Shown here: piece by piece, positions 56,565-64,000 of the stretch | Layout of the letters: each line of letters starts with the position of its first letter | Numbering within the stretch: the stretch's first letter is position 1 | Assembly (NCBI RefSeq): GCF_900102035.1 | Contig: NZ_LT629689.1 | Coordinates: forward strand, 3,952,001-4,016,000 | Length of the DNA: 64,000 nt | From: Pseudomonas extremaustralis | GTDB taxonomy: Bacteria; Pseudomonadota; Gammaproteobacteria; Pseudomonadales; Pseudomonadaceae | Direction: 5' to 3' | The notes under the pieces: generated by a model | Databases searched by the model: none | Told to the model about the DNA's origin: nothing | The model's input: only the letters and a program-made list of their open reading frames with translations | Made by a program: the position numbers and the translations under genes

Positions 56565-56756
56565 CCGTGTCGAAGGCCAAAAAAAGCAGGTGAAATCTGC
56601 TGTGCGAGCCAAGACTAGCGTCGGATTTCGGCCCGTGCCGCGCCGGGAACAAAGGGAAATACTTTGGACACAAAGGCCATCATTCGACACTTCAGCCTGG
56701 GCGCTATACCTAGAGCTGTACCCGAACATTGGTCCACGTCCATGGAGGGACGACAC

Positions 56757-57338
56757 ATGCGACAACGAGGTTTCACCCTGATCGAACTGCTGCTCGGCCT
56801 GATCGTGAGTGGCATCCTGGCGCACCTCGCGGTGCCCAACTTCAAGAACCTGCTGGAATCCCAACAAAGGCAAAGTGCAGCGCAATCGCTGGCGAGTGGA
56901 CTGCGCTATGCGCGCGCGCAAGCCATCGCGCATAACCGCGCGGTGGTCATTCACGCGCTGGACGATGATTGGAGCCAGGGTTGGCGAGTGGTACTGGATG
57001 TAAGCGGACGCGGCCATCTGGACGACGACAACCCCGTGCTGCTGGAGCGCCAGGACAGCGGGCGAGTGCCCATCATGGGTAATGGGCCGGTCAAGCACCA
57101 AGTCCGCTTCAGCGGAGTGGGCGAACCGATATTTTCAGGCGGGGGATTTCGTGCCGGCACCCTGCATGTGTGCGCCACTGAGCGGGCACAGAGCCTGCAT
57201 CAGATCGTGCTGGCGCCCAGCGGGCGCATCAGCCTGCGCAGCGAGCGCGCCGAGCAGGCGTTGTGCCGGAGCTACTCCGGCACCCTGGCACTCAGAGCAG
57301 CGAGCGAACCCGCAGCTCCTTGGGCATGGAGAAGGTGA
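56757..57338 (+). CDS. fimT: FimT/GspH-type pseudopilin
   Basis: 193 aa. Leader MRQRG, then [21 protein letters not shown] with Glu5, and the GspH/FimT domain ([31 protein letters not shown]). FimT proteins bind DNA in natural transformation in relatives and act as minor pilins. ATG 56757 has GGAGGGA eight bases upstream. It is divergent from pilV and overlaps the 3' end of ispH by 47 bases. A FimU gene, adjacent in P. aeruginosa, is absent. Confidence 0.88.
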   Translation: MRQRGFTLIELLLGLIVSGILAHLAVPNFKNLLESQQRQSAAQSLASGLRYARAQAIAHNRAVVIHALDDDWSQGWRVVLDVSGRGHLDDDNPVLLERQDSGRVPIMGNGPVKHQVRFSGVGEPIFSGGGFRAGTLHVCATERAQSLHQIVLAPSGRISLRSERAEQALCRSYSGTLALRAASEPAAPWAWRR

Positions 57339-58239
57339 TGTTCTCTTCACGCCCGGCCAGCTCATCGGCACCGGTAGCGCCCCAAGCATGCAGTTGTTGG
57401 ATAACGCCACGCACCAGGACTTCCGGGGCCGAAGCGCCGGCCGTGATGCCGATACGCTCGACGCCGTCGAACCAGCTGCGCTGCAGGTCTTCGGCTCCGT
57501 CGATCAGGTACGCCGGTGTGGCCATGCGCTCGGCCAACTCACGCAGGCGGTTGGAGTTGGAGCTGTTGGGGCTGCCGACCACCAGCACTACATCGCACTC
57601 ATCGGCCAGTTGCTTGACGGCGTCCTGGCGATTTTGCGTGGCGTAGCAGATATCGTCCTTGCGCGGCCCACCGATAGCCGGGAAGCGATTGCGCAGCGCG
57701 TCGATGACGCGGCTGGTGTCGTCCATGGACAGGGTGGTCTGGGTCACGAACGCCAAGCGCTCAGGGTTATGTACCTGCAGGTTGGCGACGTCCTTTTCGT
57801 CTTCAACCAGGTAAATGGCACCACCGTTGCTGCCATCGTACTGGCCCATGGTGCCTTCGACTTCAGGGTGCCCGGCGTGGCCAATCAGGATGCACTCGCG
57901 ACCATCGCGGCTGTAGCGCGCGACTTCGATATGGACCTTGGTAACCAGTGGGCAAGTGGCGTCGAAGACTTTCAGGCCACGGCCTGCCGCCTCGGTTCGC
58001 ACCGCCTGGGAAACACCGTGGGCACTGAAGATGACGATAACGTCGTCCGGCACCTGGTCCAGTTCCTCGACAAAGATGGCGCCGCGTGCGCGCAGGTCTT
58101 CGACCACGAACTTGTTGTGCACGACTTCATGGCGGACATAAATCGGCGGCCCGAAGACTTCCAGGGCGCGGTTGACGATTTCGATCGCCCGGTCCACGCC
58201 GGCGCAGAAGCCACGGGGGTTGGCGAGTTTGATTTGCAT
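57292..58239 (-). CDS. ispH: 4-hydroxy-3-methylbut-2-enyl diphosphate reductase
   Basis: Last enzyme of the MEP isoprenoid pathway (LytB), 315 aa, Fe-S dependent. Cluster cysteines in [20 protein letters not shown] and [21 protein letters not shown] and GSPNSSNS are substrate-binding stretches. ATG 58239 ([10 protein letters not shown]) is the family start. Co-oriented with fkpB, lspA, ileS and ribF, separated from fkpB by an inverted REP pair. Confidence 0.96.
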   Translation of the reverse strand: MQIKLANPRGFCAGVDRAIEIVNRALEVFGPPIYVRHEVVHNKFVVEDLRARGAIFVEELDQVPDDVIVIFSAHGVSQAVRTEAAGRGLKVFDATCPLVTKVHIEVARYSRDGRECILIGHAGHPEVEGTMGQYDGSNGGAIYLVEDEKDVANLQVHNPERLAFVTQTTLSMDDTSRVIDALRNRFPAIGGPRKDDICYATQNRQDAVKQLADECDVVLVVGSPNSSNSNRLRELAERMATPAYLIDGAEDLQRSWFDGVERIGITAGASAPEVLVRGVIQQLHAWGATGADELAGREENITFSMPKELRVRSLL

Positions 58240-58320
58240 GCTGTGCCTCGTGTCTTGCAGCGCAAGAATTTGGATCATTGCAACCGCGGGCGCGGCTGAT
58301 CTCTATATAACGACGCGGGA

Positions 58321-58418
58321 AAATGTGGGAGCGGGCTTGCTCGCGATAGCGGTGTACCAGCCAACAGAGTCACTGAATGTCAGTCAACAATCGCGAGCAA
58401 GCCCGCTCCCACATTTTG
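58321..58418. repeat. Perfect inverted pair of REP elements between fkpB and ispH
   Basis: AAAATGTGGGAGCGGGCTTG... (58321-58348) and its exact 28-base reverse complement (58391-58418) flank 42 bases. This is the best-preserved member of the family in the window and could form a very stable hairpin in the operon mRNA. Confidence 0.92.
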
Positions 58419-58432
58419 AACCGCGTTGTCAG

Positions 58433-58885
58433 TCAGAGCGCTTTAACGTCGAAGATTTCTACGTCAAACGTCAAGGTTTTACCGGCCAACGGGTGGTTGA
58501 AGTCGATGGTCACTTGCGCGTCATCGAAGGCTTTGACCACACCCGGCAACTCAGTATTCGCCGCATCGTTGAAGATCACCAGCAGGCCTTCGGACAGCTC
58601 CATGTCCTGGAACTGCGAACGCGGGATGATCTGCACGTTTTGCGGGTTGGGCTGGCCAAAGGCGTTTTCCGGCAAGATCTGCAGGGTGCGCTTGTCGCCG
58701 GCCTTGAAACCGAACAATGCGGCTTCAAAACCCGGTAGCAGGTTGCCATCGCCGACCTTGAACGTCGCCGGGGCTTTGTCGAACGTACTGTCGACCGTGT
58801 CGCCATTCTCCAGGCGCAGTGCGAAATGCAAAGTGACTTCCGTGTTCTGGCCGATGCGTTGCTCAACCAATACCTGATCAGTCAT
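58433..58885 (-). CDS. fkpB: FKBP-type peptidyl-prolyl isomerase (SlpA/FkpB)
   Basis: 150-aa SlyD-like isomerase: LHFALRLENGDTVDSTFDKAP, GDGNLLPGFEAALFGFKAGD, and an inserted-flap chaperone domain, then VTIDFNHPLAGKTLTFDVEI. It lacks the His-rich tail of SlyD. ATG 58885 chosen; the longer frame lies inside lspA. Start overlaps the lspA stop by eight bases. Confidence 0.94.
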   Translation of the reverse strand: MTDQVLVEQRIGQNTEVTLHFALRLENGDTVDSTFDKAPATFKVGDGNLLPGFEAALFGFKAGDKRTLQILPENAFGQPNPQNVQIIPRSQFQDMELSEGLLVIFNDAANTELPGVVKAFDDAQVTIDFNHPLAGKTLTFDVEIFDVKAL

Positions 58886-59390
58886 TGACGGTCTCTCCGG
58901 TTTTCTTACTTTTGAACATATCCAGCGCCAGCATGATTGCACCGACGGTGATGGCACTGTCGGCAAAGTTGAACGCCGGGAAATACCAGCGGTTCTGCCA
59001 ATGCACCAGAATGAAGTCGATCACATGGCCCAGGGCAATGCGGTCGTATAGGTTACCCAGCGCGCCACCCAACACCAGGGCCAAGGCGATAGCCAGCCAG
59101 GTGTCATTGCGGCCCAGACGCTTGAGCCAGACCACCAGCACCGCACTGACCACCACGGCGATCAGGGCAAACAACCAACGCTGCCAGCCGCTGCTATCCG
59201 CTAGGAAGCTGAAGGCGGCGCCGGTGTTGTAGGCCAGGGTCCAGCTGAAGTAATCCGGGATCACCACGATTTGCTGGAACATTTCCAGGGAGCCCTCGAA
59301 ATGAGCCTTGCTGACCTGGTCGATGACCAGGACCAGCACGCTCAATAGGAGCCAGCCCAGACGTCCGAAACGACCGGCGGCCTTAGGCAT
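58878..59390 (-). CDS. lspA: Lipoprotein signal peptidase
   Basis: Signal peptidase II, 170 aa, four membrane segments. The catalytic aspartates are in [16 protein letters not shown] and [14 protein letters not shown] 59390 ([12 protein letters not shown]) overlaps the ileS stop by eight bases. Essential for lipoproteins such as BamD. Confidence 0.95.
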   Translation of the reverse strand: MPKAAGRFGRLGWLLLSVLVLVIDQVSKAHFEGSLEMFQQIVVIPDYFSWTLAYNTGAAFSFLADSSGWQRWLFALIAVVVSAVLVVWLKRLGRNDTWLAIALALVLGGALGNLYDRIALGHVIDFILVHWQNRWYFPAFNFADSAITVGAIMLALDMFKSKKTGETVND

Positions 59391-62214
59391 AGTGGCGAAC
59401 CTCGCCAGCGCCGCTGATGTTGTCCACACAACGACCGCAGATTTCCGGATGCTCAGGGTTCACGCCAACGTCTTCACGGCAGTGCCAGCAACGGGCGCAC
59501 TTGGGGAAGGCCGACTTGACCACTTTGAGCTTGAGGCCCGGTACTTCGGTGGCCACAGCGTCCGCCGGGGCCTGGGCGAAAGGGGCCAGGGTCGCGGTGG
59601 AGGTGATCAGCACGAAGCGCAGTTCGTTGCTCAACTTGGACAGGTCGGCCGTCAGGCCTTCCTCGGCAAACAGGGTGACTTCGGCTTGCAGGTTGCCACC
59701 GACGGCCTTGGCTGCACGCTGAACCTCGAGCTCCTTGTTCACCGCGACCTTGACGGCCATTACGCCTTCCCAGTATTCGCGACCCAGTTCAAAGTCGGCT
59801 GGCAGTTCGGTCAGGCCTTCGTACCAGGTGTTGAGCATCACCGATTCGTTACGCTCGCCCGGCAGGTATTCCCACAGTTCGTCGGCGGTGAAGGCCAGGA
59901 TCGGCGCGATCCAGCGCACCAGCGCTTCAGAGATGTGGTACAGCGCGGTCTGCGCCGAACGGCGGGCCTTGCTGTTGGCGCCAGTGGTGTACTGGCGGTC
60001 CTTGATGATGTCGAGGTAGAAGCCGCCGAGTTCCTGCACGCAGAAGTTGTGGATCTTCGAGTACACGTTCCAGAAGCGGTATTCGCCGTAGTGTTCTTGC
60101 AACTCGCGCTGCAACAACAGGGTGCGGTCCACGGCCCAACGGTCCAGGGCGAGCATCTCTTCGGCCGGCAGGATGTCGGTGGCCGGGTTGAAGCCGGTCA
60201 GGTTCGACAGCAGGAAGCGGGCGGTATTACGGATGCGGCGGTAGGCATCGGCGCTGCGCTGCAGGATCTGCTCGGAGACAGCCATCTCGCCCGAATAATC
60301 GGTCGAGGCCACCCACAGGCGCATGATGTCGGCACCTAGGGTGTCGTTGACCTTTTGCGGCGCGATCACGTTGCCCAGGGACTTGGACATCTTGCGACCG
60401 TTTTCGTCGACGGTGAAACCGTGGGTCAGCAATTCGCGGTACGGGGCGTGATCGTCGATGGCGCAACCGGTCAGCAAGGACGAGTGGAACCAGCCACGGT
60501 GCTGGTCCGAACCTTCCAGGTACAGGTCGGCCCGCGGGCCGGTTGCGTGACCCACCGGATGGGAACCGCGCAGTACGTGCCAATGGGTGGTGCCGGAGTC
60601 GAACCAGACGTCGAGGGTGTCGCTGATCTTGTCGTACAGCGGCGCTTCGTCGCCCAACAGTTCGGCGGCGTCCAGCTTGAACCAAGCTTCGATGCCTTCC
60701 TGCTCAACGCGCAGGGCCACTTCTTCCATCAGTTCGACAGTGCGCGGGTGCAGTTCGCCGCTTTCCTTGTTGAGGAAGAACGGGATCGGCACGCCCCAGT
60801 TGCGCTGGCGGGAGATGCACCAGTCCGGACGGTTGGCGATCATCGAGTGCAGGCGCGCCTGGCCCCAGGCCGGGACGAACTTGGTGTCTTCGATGGCTTT
60901 GATCGCGCGGTTGCGCAGGGTGTCGCCGCTGGTCGGCTGTTTGTCCATGCCGATGAACCACTGCGCGGTGGCGCGGTAGATCAACGGGGTCTTGTGGCGC
61001 CAGCAGTGCATGTAGCTGTGCTGGATCGTCGAGGTTTGCATGAGTGCGCCGACTTCGCGCAGCTTCTCGATGATCGCCTTGTCGGCCTTGAAGATGAACT
61101 GGCCGCCGAAAAACTCCAGCGATGGCACGTACACGCCGTTGCTCTGGACCGGATTGATGATGTCATCGTTCACCAGACCGTACTGCTTGCAGATCACAAA
61201 GTCGTCGACGCCATAGGCGGGCGAGCAGTGAACCACGCCGGTACCGGAACCCAGCTCGACGTAATCAGCCAGGTATACCGGCGACAGACGGTCATAGAAC
61301 GGGTGACGGAAGTTGATCAGTTCCAGTGCGGAGCCGGTGGTAGTGGCGATCACCGAACCTTGCAGTTCGTAACGCGCCAGGCAGGCTTCGACCATTTCCT
61401 CAGCCAGCACCAGCAGGCGGTCACCGACGTCCACGAGGGCGTAGGTGAATTCCGGGTGCACATTGAGCGCCTGGTTGGCGGGGATGGTCCACGGGGTGGT
61501 GGTCCAGATCACGATGGCAGCCGGCTTGGCCAGGCTTGCCAGGCCAAAGGCCGCGGCCAGCTTGGCGTCGTCGGCGATCGGGAAGGCCACATCGATGGTC
61601 GAGGACTTCTTGTCTTCGTACTCGACTTCCGCTTCGGCCAGGGCCGAACCGCAGTCGAAGCACCAGTTCACGGGCTTGAGGCCCTTGAACACGAAACCGC
61701 CCTTGACGATTTCGGCCAAGGCGCGGATTTCACCGGCCTCGTTCTTGAAATCCATCGTTTTGTAAGGGTTGGCCCAGTCGCCCAGCACACCCAGGCGGAT
61801 GAACTCGGACTTCTGCCCTTCGATCTGCTCGGTGGCATAGGCACGGCACAGTTCGCGGGTTTTATCGGCGCCCAGGTTCTTGCCGTGGGTCACTTCGACC
61901 TTGTGTTCAATCGGCAGGCCGTGGCAGTCCCAGCCCGGGACATAAGGCGCGTCGAAGCCCGACAGGGTTTTCGAACGGACGATCATGTCCTTGAGAATCT
62001 TGTTCAGCGCATGACCGATGTGAATCGTGCCGTTGGCATAAGGAGGGCCGTCGTGCAGGACGAATTTCGGACGATCCTTGCCAATTTCGCGCAACTTTCC
62101 GTACAGGCCAATACTGTCCCAGCGCTGCAGGATCTGCGGTTCGCGCTGTGGCAGGCCGGCCTTCATTGGGAAGGCGGTGTCCGGAAGGTTTAGCGTGGCT
62201 TTATAGTCGGTCAT
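59383..62214 (-). CDS. ileS: Isoleucyl-tRNA synthetase
   Basis: 943-aa class I synthetase with HIGH-type motif HIGHALN (about residue 67) and KMSKSLGN (about 604), the CP1 editing domain between them, and a C-terminal zinc knuckle (CARCWHC and ICGRCVD). ATG 62214 is 13 bases after the ribF stop in the same direction. Four long open frames on the other strand are shadows of its codon bias. Confidence 0.97.
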   Translation of the reverse strand: MTDYKATLNLPDTAFPMKAGLPQREPQILQRWDSIGLYGKLREIGKDRPKFVLHDGPPYANGTIHIGHALNKILKDMIVRSKTLSGFDAPYVPGWDCHGLPIEHKVEVTHGKNLGADKTRELCRAYATEQIEGQKSEFIRLGVLGDWANPYKTMDFKNEAGEIRALAEIVKGGFVFKGLKPVNWCFDCGSALAEAEVEYEDKKSSTIDVAFPIADDAKLAAAFGLASLAKPAAIVIWTTTPWTIPANQALNVHPEFTYALVDVGDRLLVLAEEMVEACLARYELQGSVIATTTGSALELINFRHPFYDRLSPVYLADYVELGSGTGVVHCSPAYGVDDFVICKQYGLVNDDIINPVQSNGVYVPSLEFFGGQFIFKADKAIIEKLREVGALMQTSTIQHSYMHCWRHKTPLIYRATAQWFIGMDKQPTSGDTLRNRAIKAIEDTKFVPAWGQARLHSMIANRPDWCISRQRNWGVPIPFFLNKESGELHPRTVELMEEVALRVEQEGIEAWFKLDAAELLGDEAPLYDKISDTLDVWFDSGTTHWHVLRGSHPVGHATGPRADLYLEGSDQHRGWFHSSLLTGCAIDDHAPYRELLTHGFTVDENGRKMSKSLGNVIAPQKVNDTLGADIMRLWVASTDYSGEMAVSEQILQRSADAYRRIRNTARFLLSNLTGFNPATDILPAEEMLALDRWAVDRTLLLQRELQEHYGEYRFWNVYSKIHNFCVQELGGFYLDIIKDRQYTTGANSKARRSAQTALYHISEALVRWIAPILAFTADELWEYLPGERNESVMLNTWYEGLTELPADFELGREYWEGVMAVKVAVNKELEVQRAAKAVGGNLQAEVTLFAEEGLTADLSKLSNELRFVLITSTATLAPFAQAPADAVATEVPGLKLKVVKSAFPKCARCWHCREDVGVNPEHPEICGRCVDNISGAGEVRHYA

Positions 62215-62227
62215 TTAAGGCTCTTCG

Positions 62228-63166
62228 TTAGCGATGGGCGCTAGGTGCGGCTAGTGCACGGGCGGCGGCGACATCCGCATTGATCGCCGTTTTCAACGCC
62301 TCGAGGGAGGCGAAACGCTGCTCTTCACGCAGCTTCTGGTGGAAAACCACCGTCAAACGCCGGTCATATAAATCCCCGGCAAAATCCAAAAGGTGAACTT
62401 CCAGGTGGGCCTTGCCATCACCTGCAACCGTGGGCCTGACGCCTATGTTGGCGACTCCCGGCCACGATTGGCCGTCGATGTCGACGCTCACCAGGTAAAC
62501 CCCGGTCAGCGGCACACGACGGCGCTTGAGTTGCACGTTGGCGGTTGGCGTGCCCAATTGGCGCGCCAGCTTCTGGCCGTGCAGTACCCGTCCGGCAATA
62601 CGGAACGGGCGACCGAGCAAACGCCCGGCCAAGGCGAAGTCGGCAGCGGCCAGGGCGTTACGCACCTGGGTACTGCTCACGCGCAGGCCATCGAGTTCGA
62701 CGGTTTGCGCGGCTTCGACGGTAAACCCCTGGGTAACGCCAGCGTGCTGCAGAAAATCGAAATCCCCGACGCGATCGCACCCGAAACGGAAGTCGTCACC
62801 GACCTCCAGGTGCTGCACGCCCAAACCATCGACGAGGATACGGTCGACGAACTCGGCGGCGCTGAGGCTTTGCAAACGCTGGTTGAAGGCTAGGCAGAGG
62901 ACGCGGTCTACGCCTTCTTCAGCCAGCAGTTGCAGCTTGTCCCGCAAGCGGGCCAGGCGGGCCGGCGCCGTTTCCGGGGTAAAGTATTCCCGCGGCTGTG
63001 GCTCAAATATCACCACGCAGCTGGGCACGCCCAACTCGACCGCACGTTCGCGCAGCCGGGCCAGGATAGCCTGGTGGCCACGGTGAACACCGTCAAAGTT
63101 GCCAATAGTGGCGACGCAGCCCCGATGCTGGGGGCGCAGGTTGTGGAGACCTCGAACCAGCTGCAT
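62228..63166 (-). CDS. ribF: Riboflavin kinase / FMN adenylyltransferase
   Basis: 312-aa bifunctional enzyme making FMN and FAD. N-terminal adenylyltransferase with IGNFDGVHRGHQAIL (residues 20-34) and the ISSTxx-like RVSSTQVRNAL, C-terminal kinase with GRPFRIAGRVLHGQKLARQLGTPTAN-type sequence and TGVYLVSV. ATG 63166 (MQLVRGLHNL) chosen; an extension of 25 codons upstream lacks similarity. Confidence 0.95.
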   Translation of the reverse strand: MQLVRGLHNLRPQHRGCVATIGNFDGVHRGHQAILARLRERAVELGVPSCVVIFEPQPREYFTPETAPARLARLRDKLQLLAEEGVDRVLCLAFNQRLQSLSAAEFVDRILVDGLGVQHLEVGDDFRFGCDRVGDFDFLQHAGVTQGFTVEAAQTVELDGLRVSSTQVRNALAAADFALAGRLLGRPFRIAGRVLHGQKLARQLGTPTANVQLKRRRVPLTGVYLVSVDIDGQSWPGVANIGVRPTVAGDGKAHLEVHLLDFAGDLYDRRLTVVFHQKLREEQRFASLEALKTAINADVAAARALAAPSAHR

Positions 63167-63285
63167 AACGCGCTTCTTGCTCATAAAGTGGTCGATTATA
63201 ACCACACCCGGCCCTGGGTGACAGGCAACAGCGCAGGCCAAATGGGTTGATTCGATAAAACAGCGGTTTTATCGCGGCAAACTCT

Positions 63286-64000
63286 CTAACCCAGCGACTT
63301 GCGATTGAAATCCCGCAGACGGAAACCTTGCAGCAGCAACATCCCGAAGTACACCACCACGCCCACCACCACCAGCACGCCCAGGCGCAGGAAGCGCTCC
63401 AGCATATGGCCCTGGTCCCAGGCGGGCATGAAGTGCATCAGGCCGAGCAGCACCGCCGACATCATTGCGACAGCCACCAATAGCTTGAGGGCAAACAGGC
63501 CCCAACCCGGCTGCGGCTGAAACATCTGCTGCTTGCGCAATTGATAAAACAGCAGACCCGCATTGATGCAGGCACCGGCGCTGATGGCCAGGGCCAGCCC
63601 GGCGTGAGCCAATGGACCGATAAACACCAGATTGAGCAGTTGCGTGACGATCAGCGTAAAGATCGCGATTTTCACCGGGGTACGAATGTTTTGCTGCGCA
63701 TAAAACCCGGGCGCCAGCACTTTGATCACGATGATGCCGAGCAGGCCGACGGAGTAGGCGATCAACGCATGCTGCGTCATCAGTGCGTCATGCGCGTCGA
63801 ATTGTCCGTACTGGAACAGCGACACAGTCAACGGTTCGGCCAGGATGCCCAGCGCCAGGGAGCAAGGCAGCACCAGCACGAAGCACAGGCGCAAGCCCCA
63901 ATCGAGGATGCGCGAATACTCCTGGCGATCCTTGCTGGCATAGGTGCGCGACAGCGTCGGCAGCAAAATGGTGCCCAGGGCCACGCCGAGCACGCCGGAA
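63286..64000 (-). CDS. murJ: Lipid II flippase MurJ, C-terminal part (cut by window)
   Basis: Only the last ~238 codons are inside the window; the frame continues past 64000. Several membrane segments and the MurJ stretches [32 protein letters not shown], and [20 protein letters not shown] are clear. MurJ flips the peptidoglycan precursor lipid II. It precedes ribF in the conserved murJ-ribF-ileS-lspA order. Confidence 0.95.
   Translation of the reverse strand, partial: SGVLGVALGTILLPTLSRTYASKDRQEYSRILDWGLRLCFVLVLPCSLALGILAEPLTVSLFQYGQFDAHDALMTQHALIAYSVGLLGIIVIKVLAPGFYAQQNIRTPVKIAIFTLIVTQLLNLVFIGPLAHAGLALAISAGACINAGLLFYQLRKQQMFQPQPGWGLFALKLLVAVAMMSAVLLGLMHFMPAWDQGHMLERFLRLGVLVVVGVVVYFGMLLLQGFRLRDFNRKSLG

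Noticed and set aside
56564..57101. N-terminal extension of pilV to about 345 codons
   Set aside because: The extension runs antisense to fimT and lacks any pilin feature; the leader peptide of PilV begins near 56564 or 56552.
60355..62193. 612-codon open frame antisense to ileS
   Set aside because: Lies wholly within ileS on the other strand; composition is that of a codon-bias shadow and no family resemblance is seen. The same applies to the long frames antisense to prfC (4554-6335), fruB (25900-27696) and clpB (48186-49847).

Overview
The window is a high-GC chromosomal segment of a gamma-proteobacterium, almost certainly a fluorescent Pseudomonas (P. fluorescens group). The evidence is the gene content and order (piuC-piuA-piuB beside speC; ampE-ampD-nadC-tRNA-Thr-pilA-pilC-pilD-coaE-yacG-ndh-clpB-pgeF-rluD-bamD-thiO-minor pilins-ispH-fkpB-lspA-ileS-ribF-murJ), which as I recall it is nearly colinear with the PA4496-PA4562 stretch of P. 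aeruginosa PAO1. The extragenic palindromes with a GAGC(A/G)AGC..GCTCGC core typical of this group also fit. Most of it is core genome with small accessory insertions.

Region by region: 1-4250 end of dppA and dppBCDF (dipeptide import). 4264-6314 a small secreted acidic protein and prfC. 6645-10093 a four-gene osmoprotectant ABC importer. 10141-11721 an AT-richer orphan secreted protein with a DUF2599-like C-terminus. 12209-13603 speC with a long structured leader. 13635-20221 iron-uptake block: Sel1 protein, piuC, piuA, piuB. 20233-21715 a short accessory scar: four tandem 135-bp repeats plus an inverted partial copy, a DUF559 nuclease-like gene and a truncated Lrp-type regulator. 22112-28926 fructose PTS (fruBKA) with divergent fruR and a perfect Cra/FruR operator. 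28929-36016 a TatD-type nuclease, a membrane protein, a chemoreceptor, ampDE and a DUF1631 protein. 36260-46418 nadC, tRNA-Thr, a pilin-glycosylation-type ligase, pilA, pilC, pilD, coaE, yacG, small conserved genes and ndh. 46607-47135 a four-tRNA operon (Asn, Pro, Lys, Pro) with its promoter. 47322-51724 clpB with a heat-shock-type promoter, pgeF, rluD. 51874-57338 bamD, a PP0621-type protein, thiO and the minor pilins pilE, pilX, pilW, pilV, fimT. 57292-64000 ispH, fkpB, lspA, ileS, ribF and the 3' part of murJ.

Three things stand out. (1) The type IV pilus loci keep their gene order but lack pilB, pilS, pilR, fimU, pilY1 and pilY2 at the places where P. aeruginosa carries them, while pilin, platform protein, prepilin peptidase, a candidate pilin glycosyl-ligase and five minor pilin genes are intact. 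(2) A DUF559 nuclease-like gene sits beside an exactly periodic 135-bp tandem array bounded by an inverted copy, next to a broken regulator: a candidate small selfish repeat/nuclease module. (3) Several regulatory regions are unusually legible: the FruR operator, a sigma-32 promoter at clpB, paired TGTAAA direct repeats upstream of piuA, and a terminator-like hairpin inside the speC leader.

All assignments rest on reading the sequence and remembered family knowledge; no database search was run.
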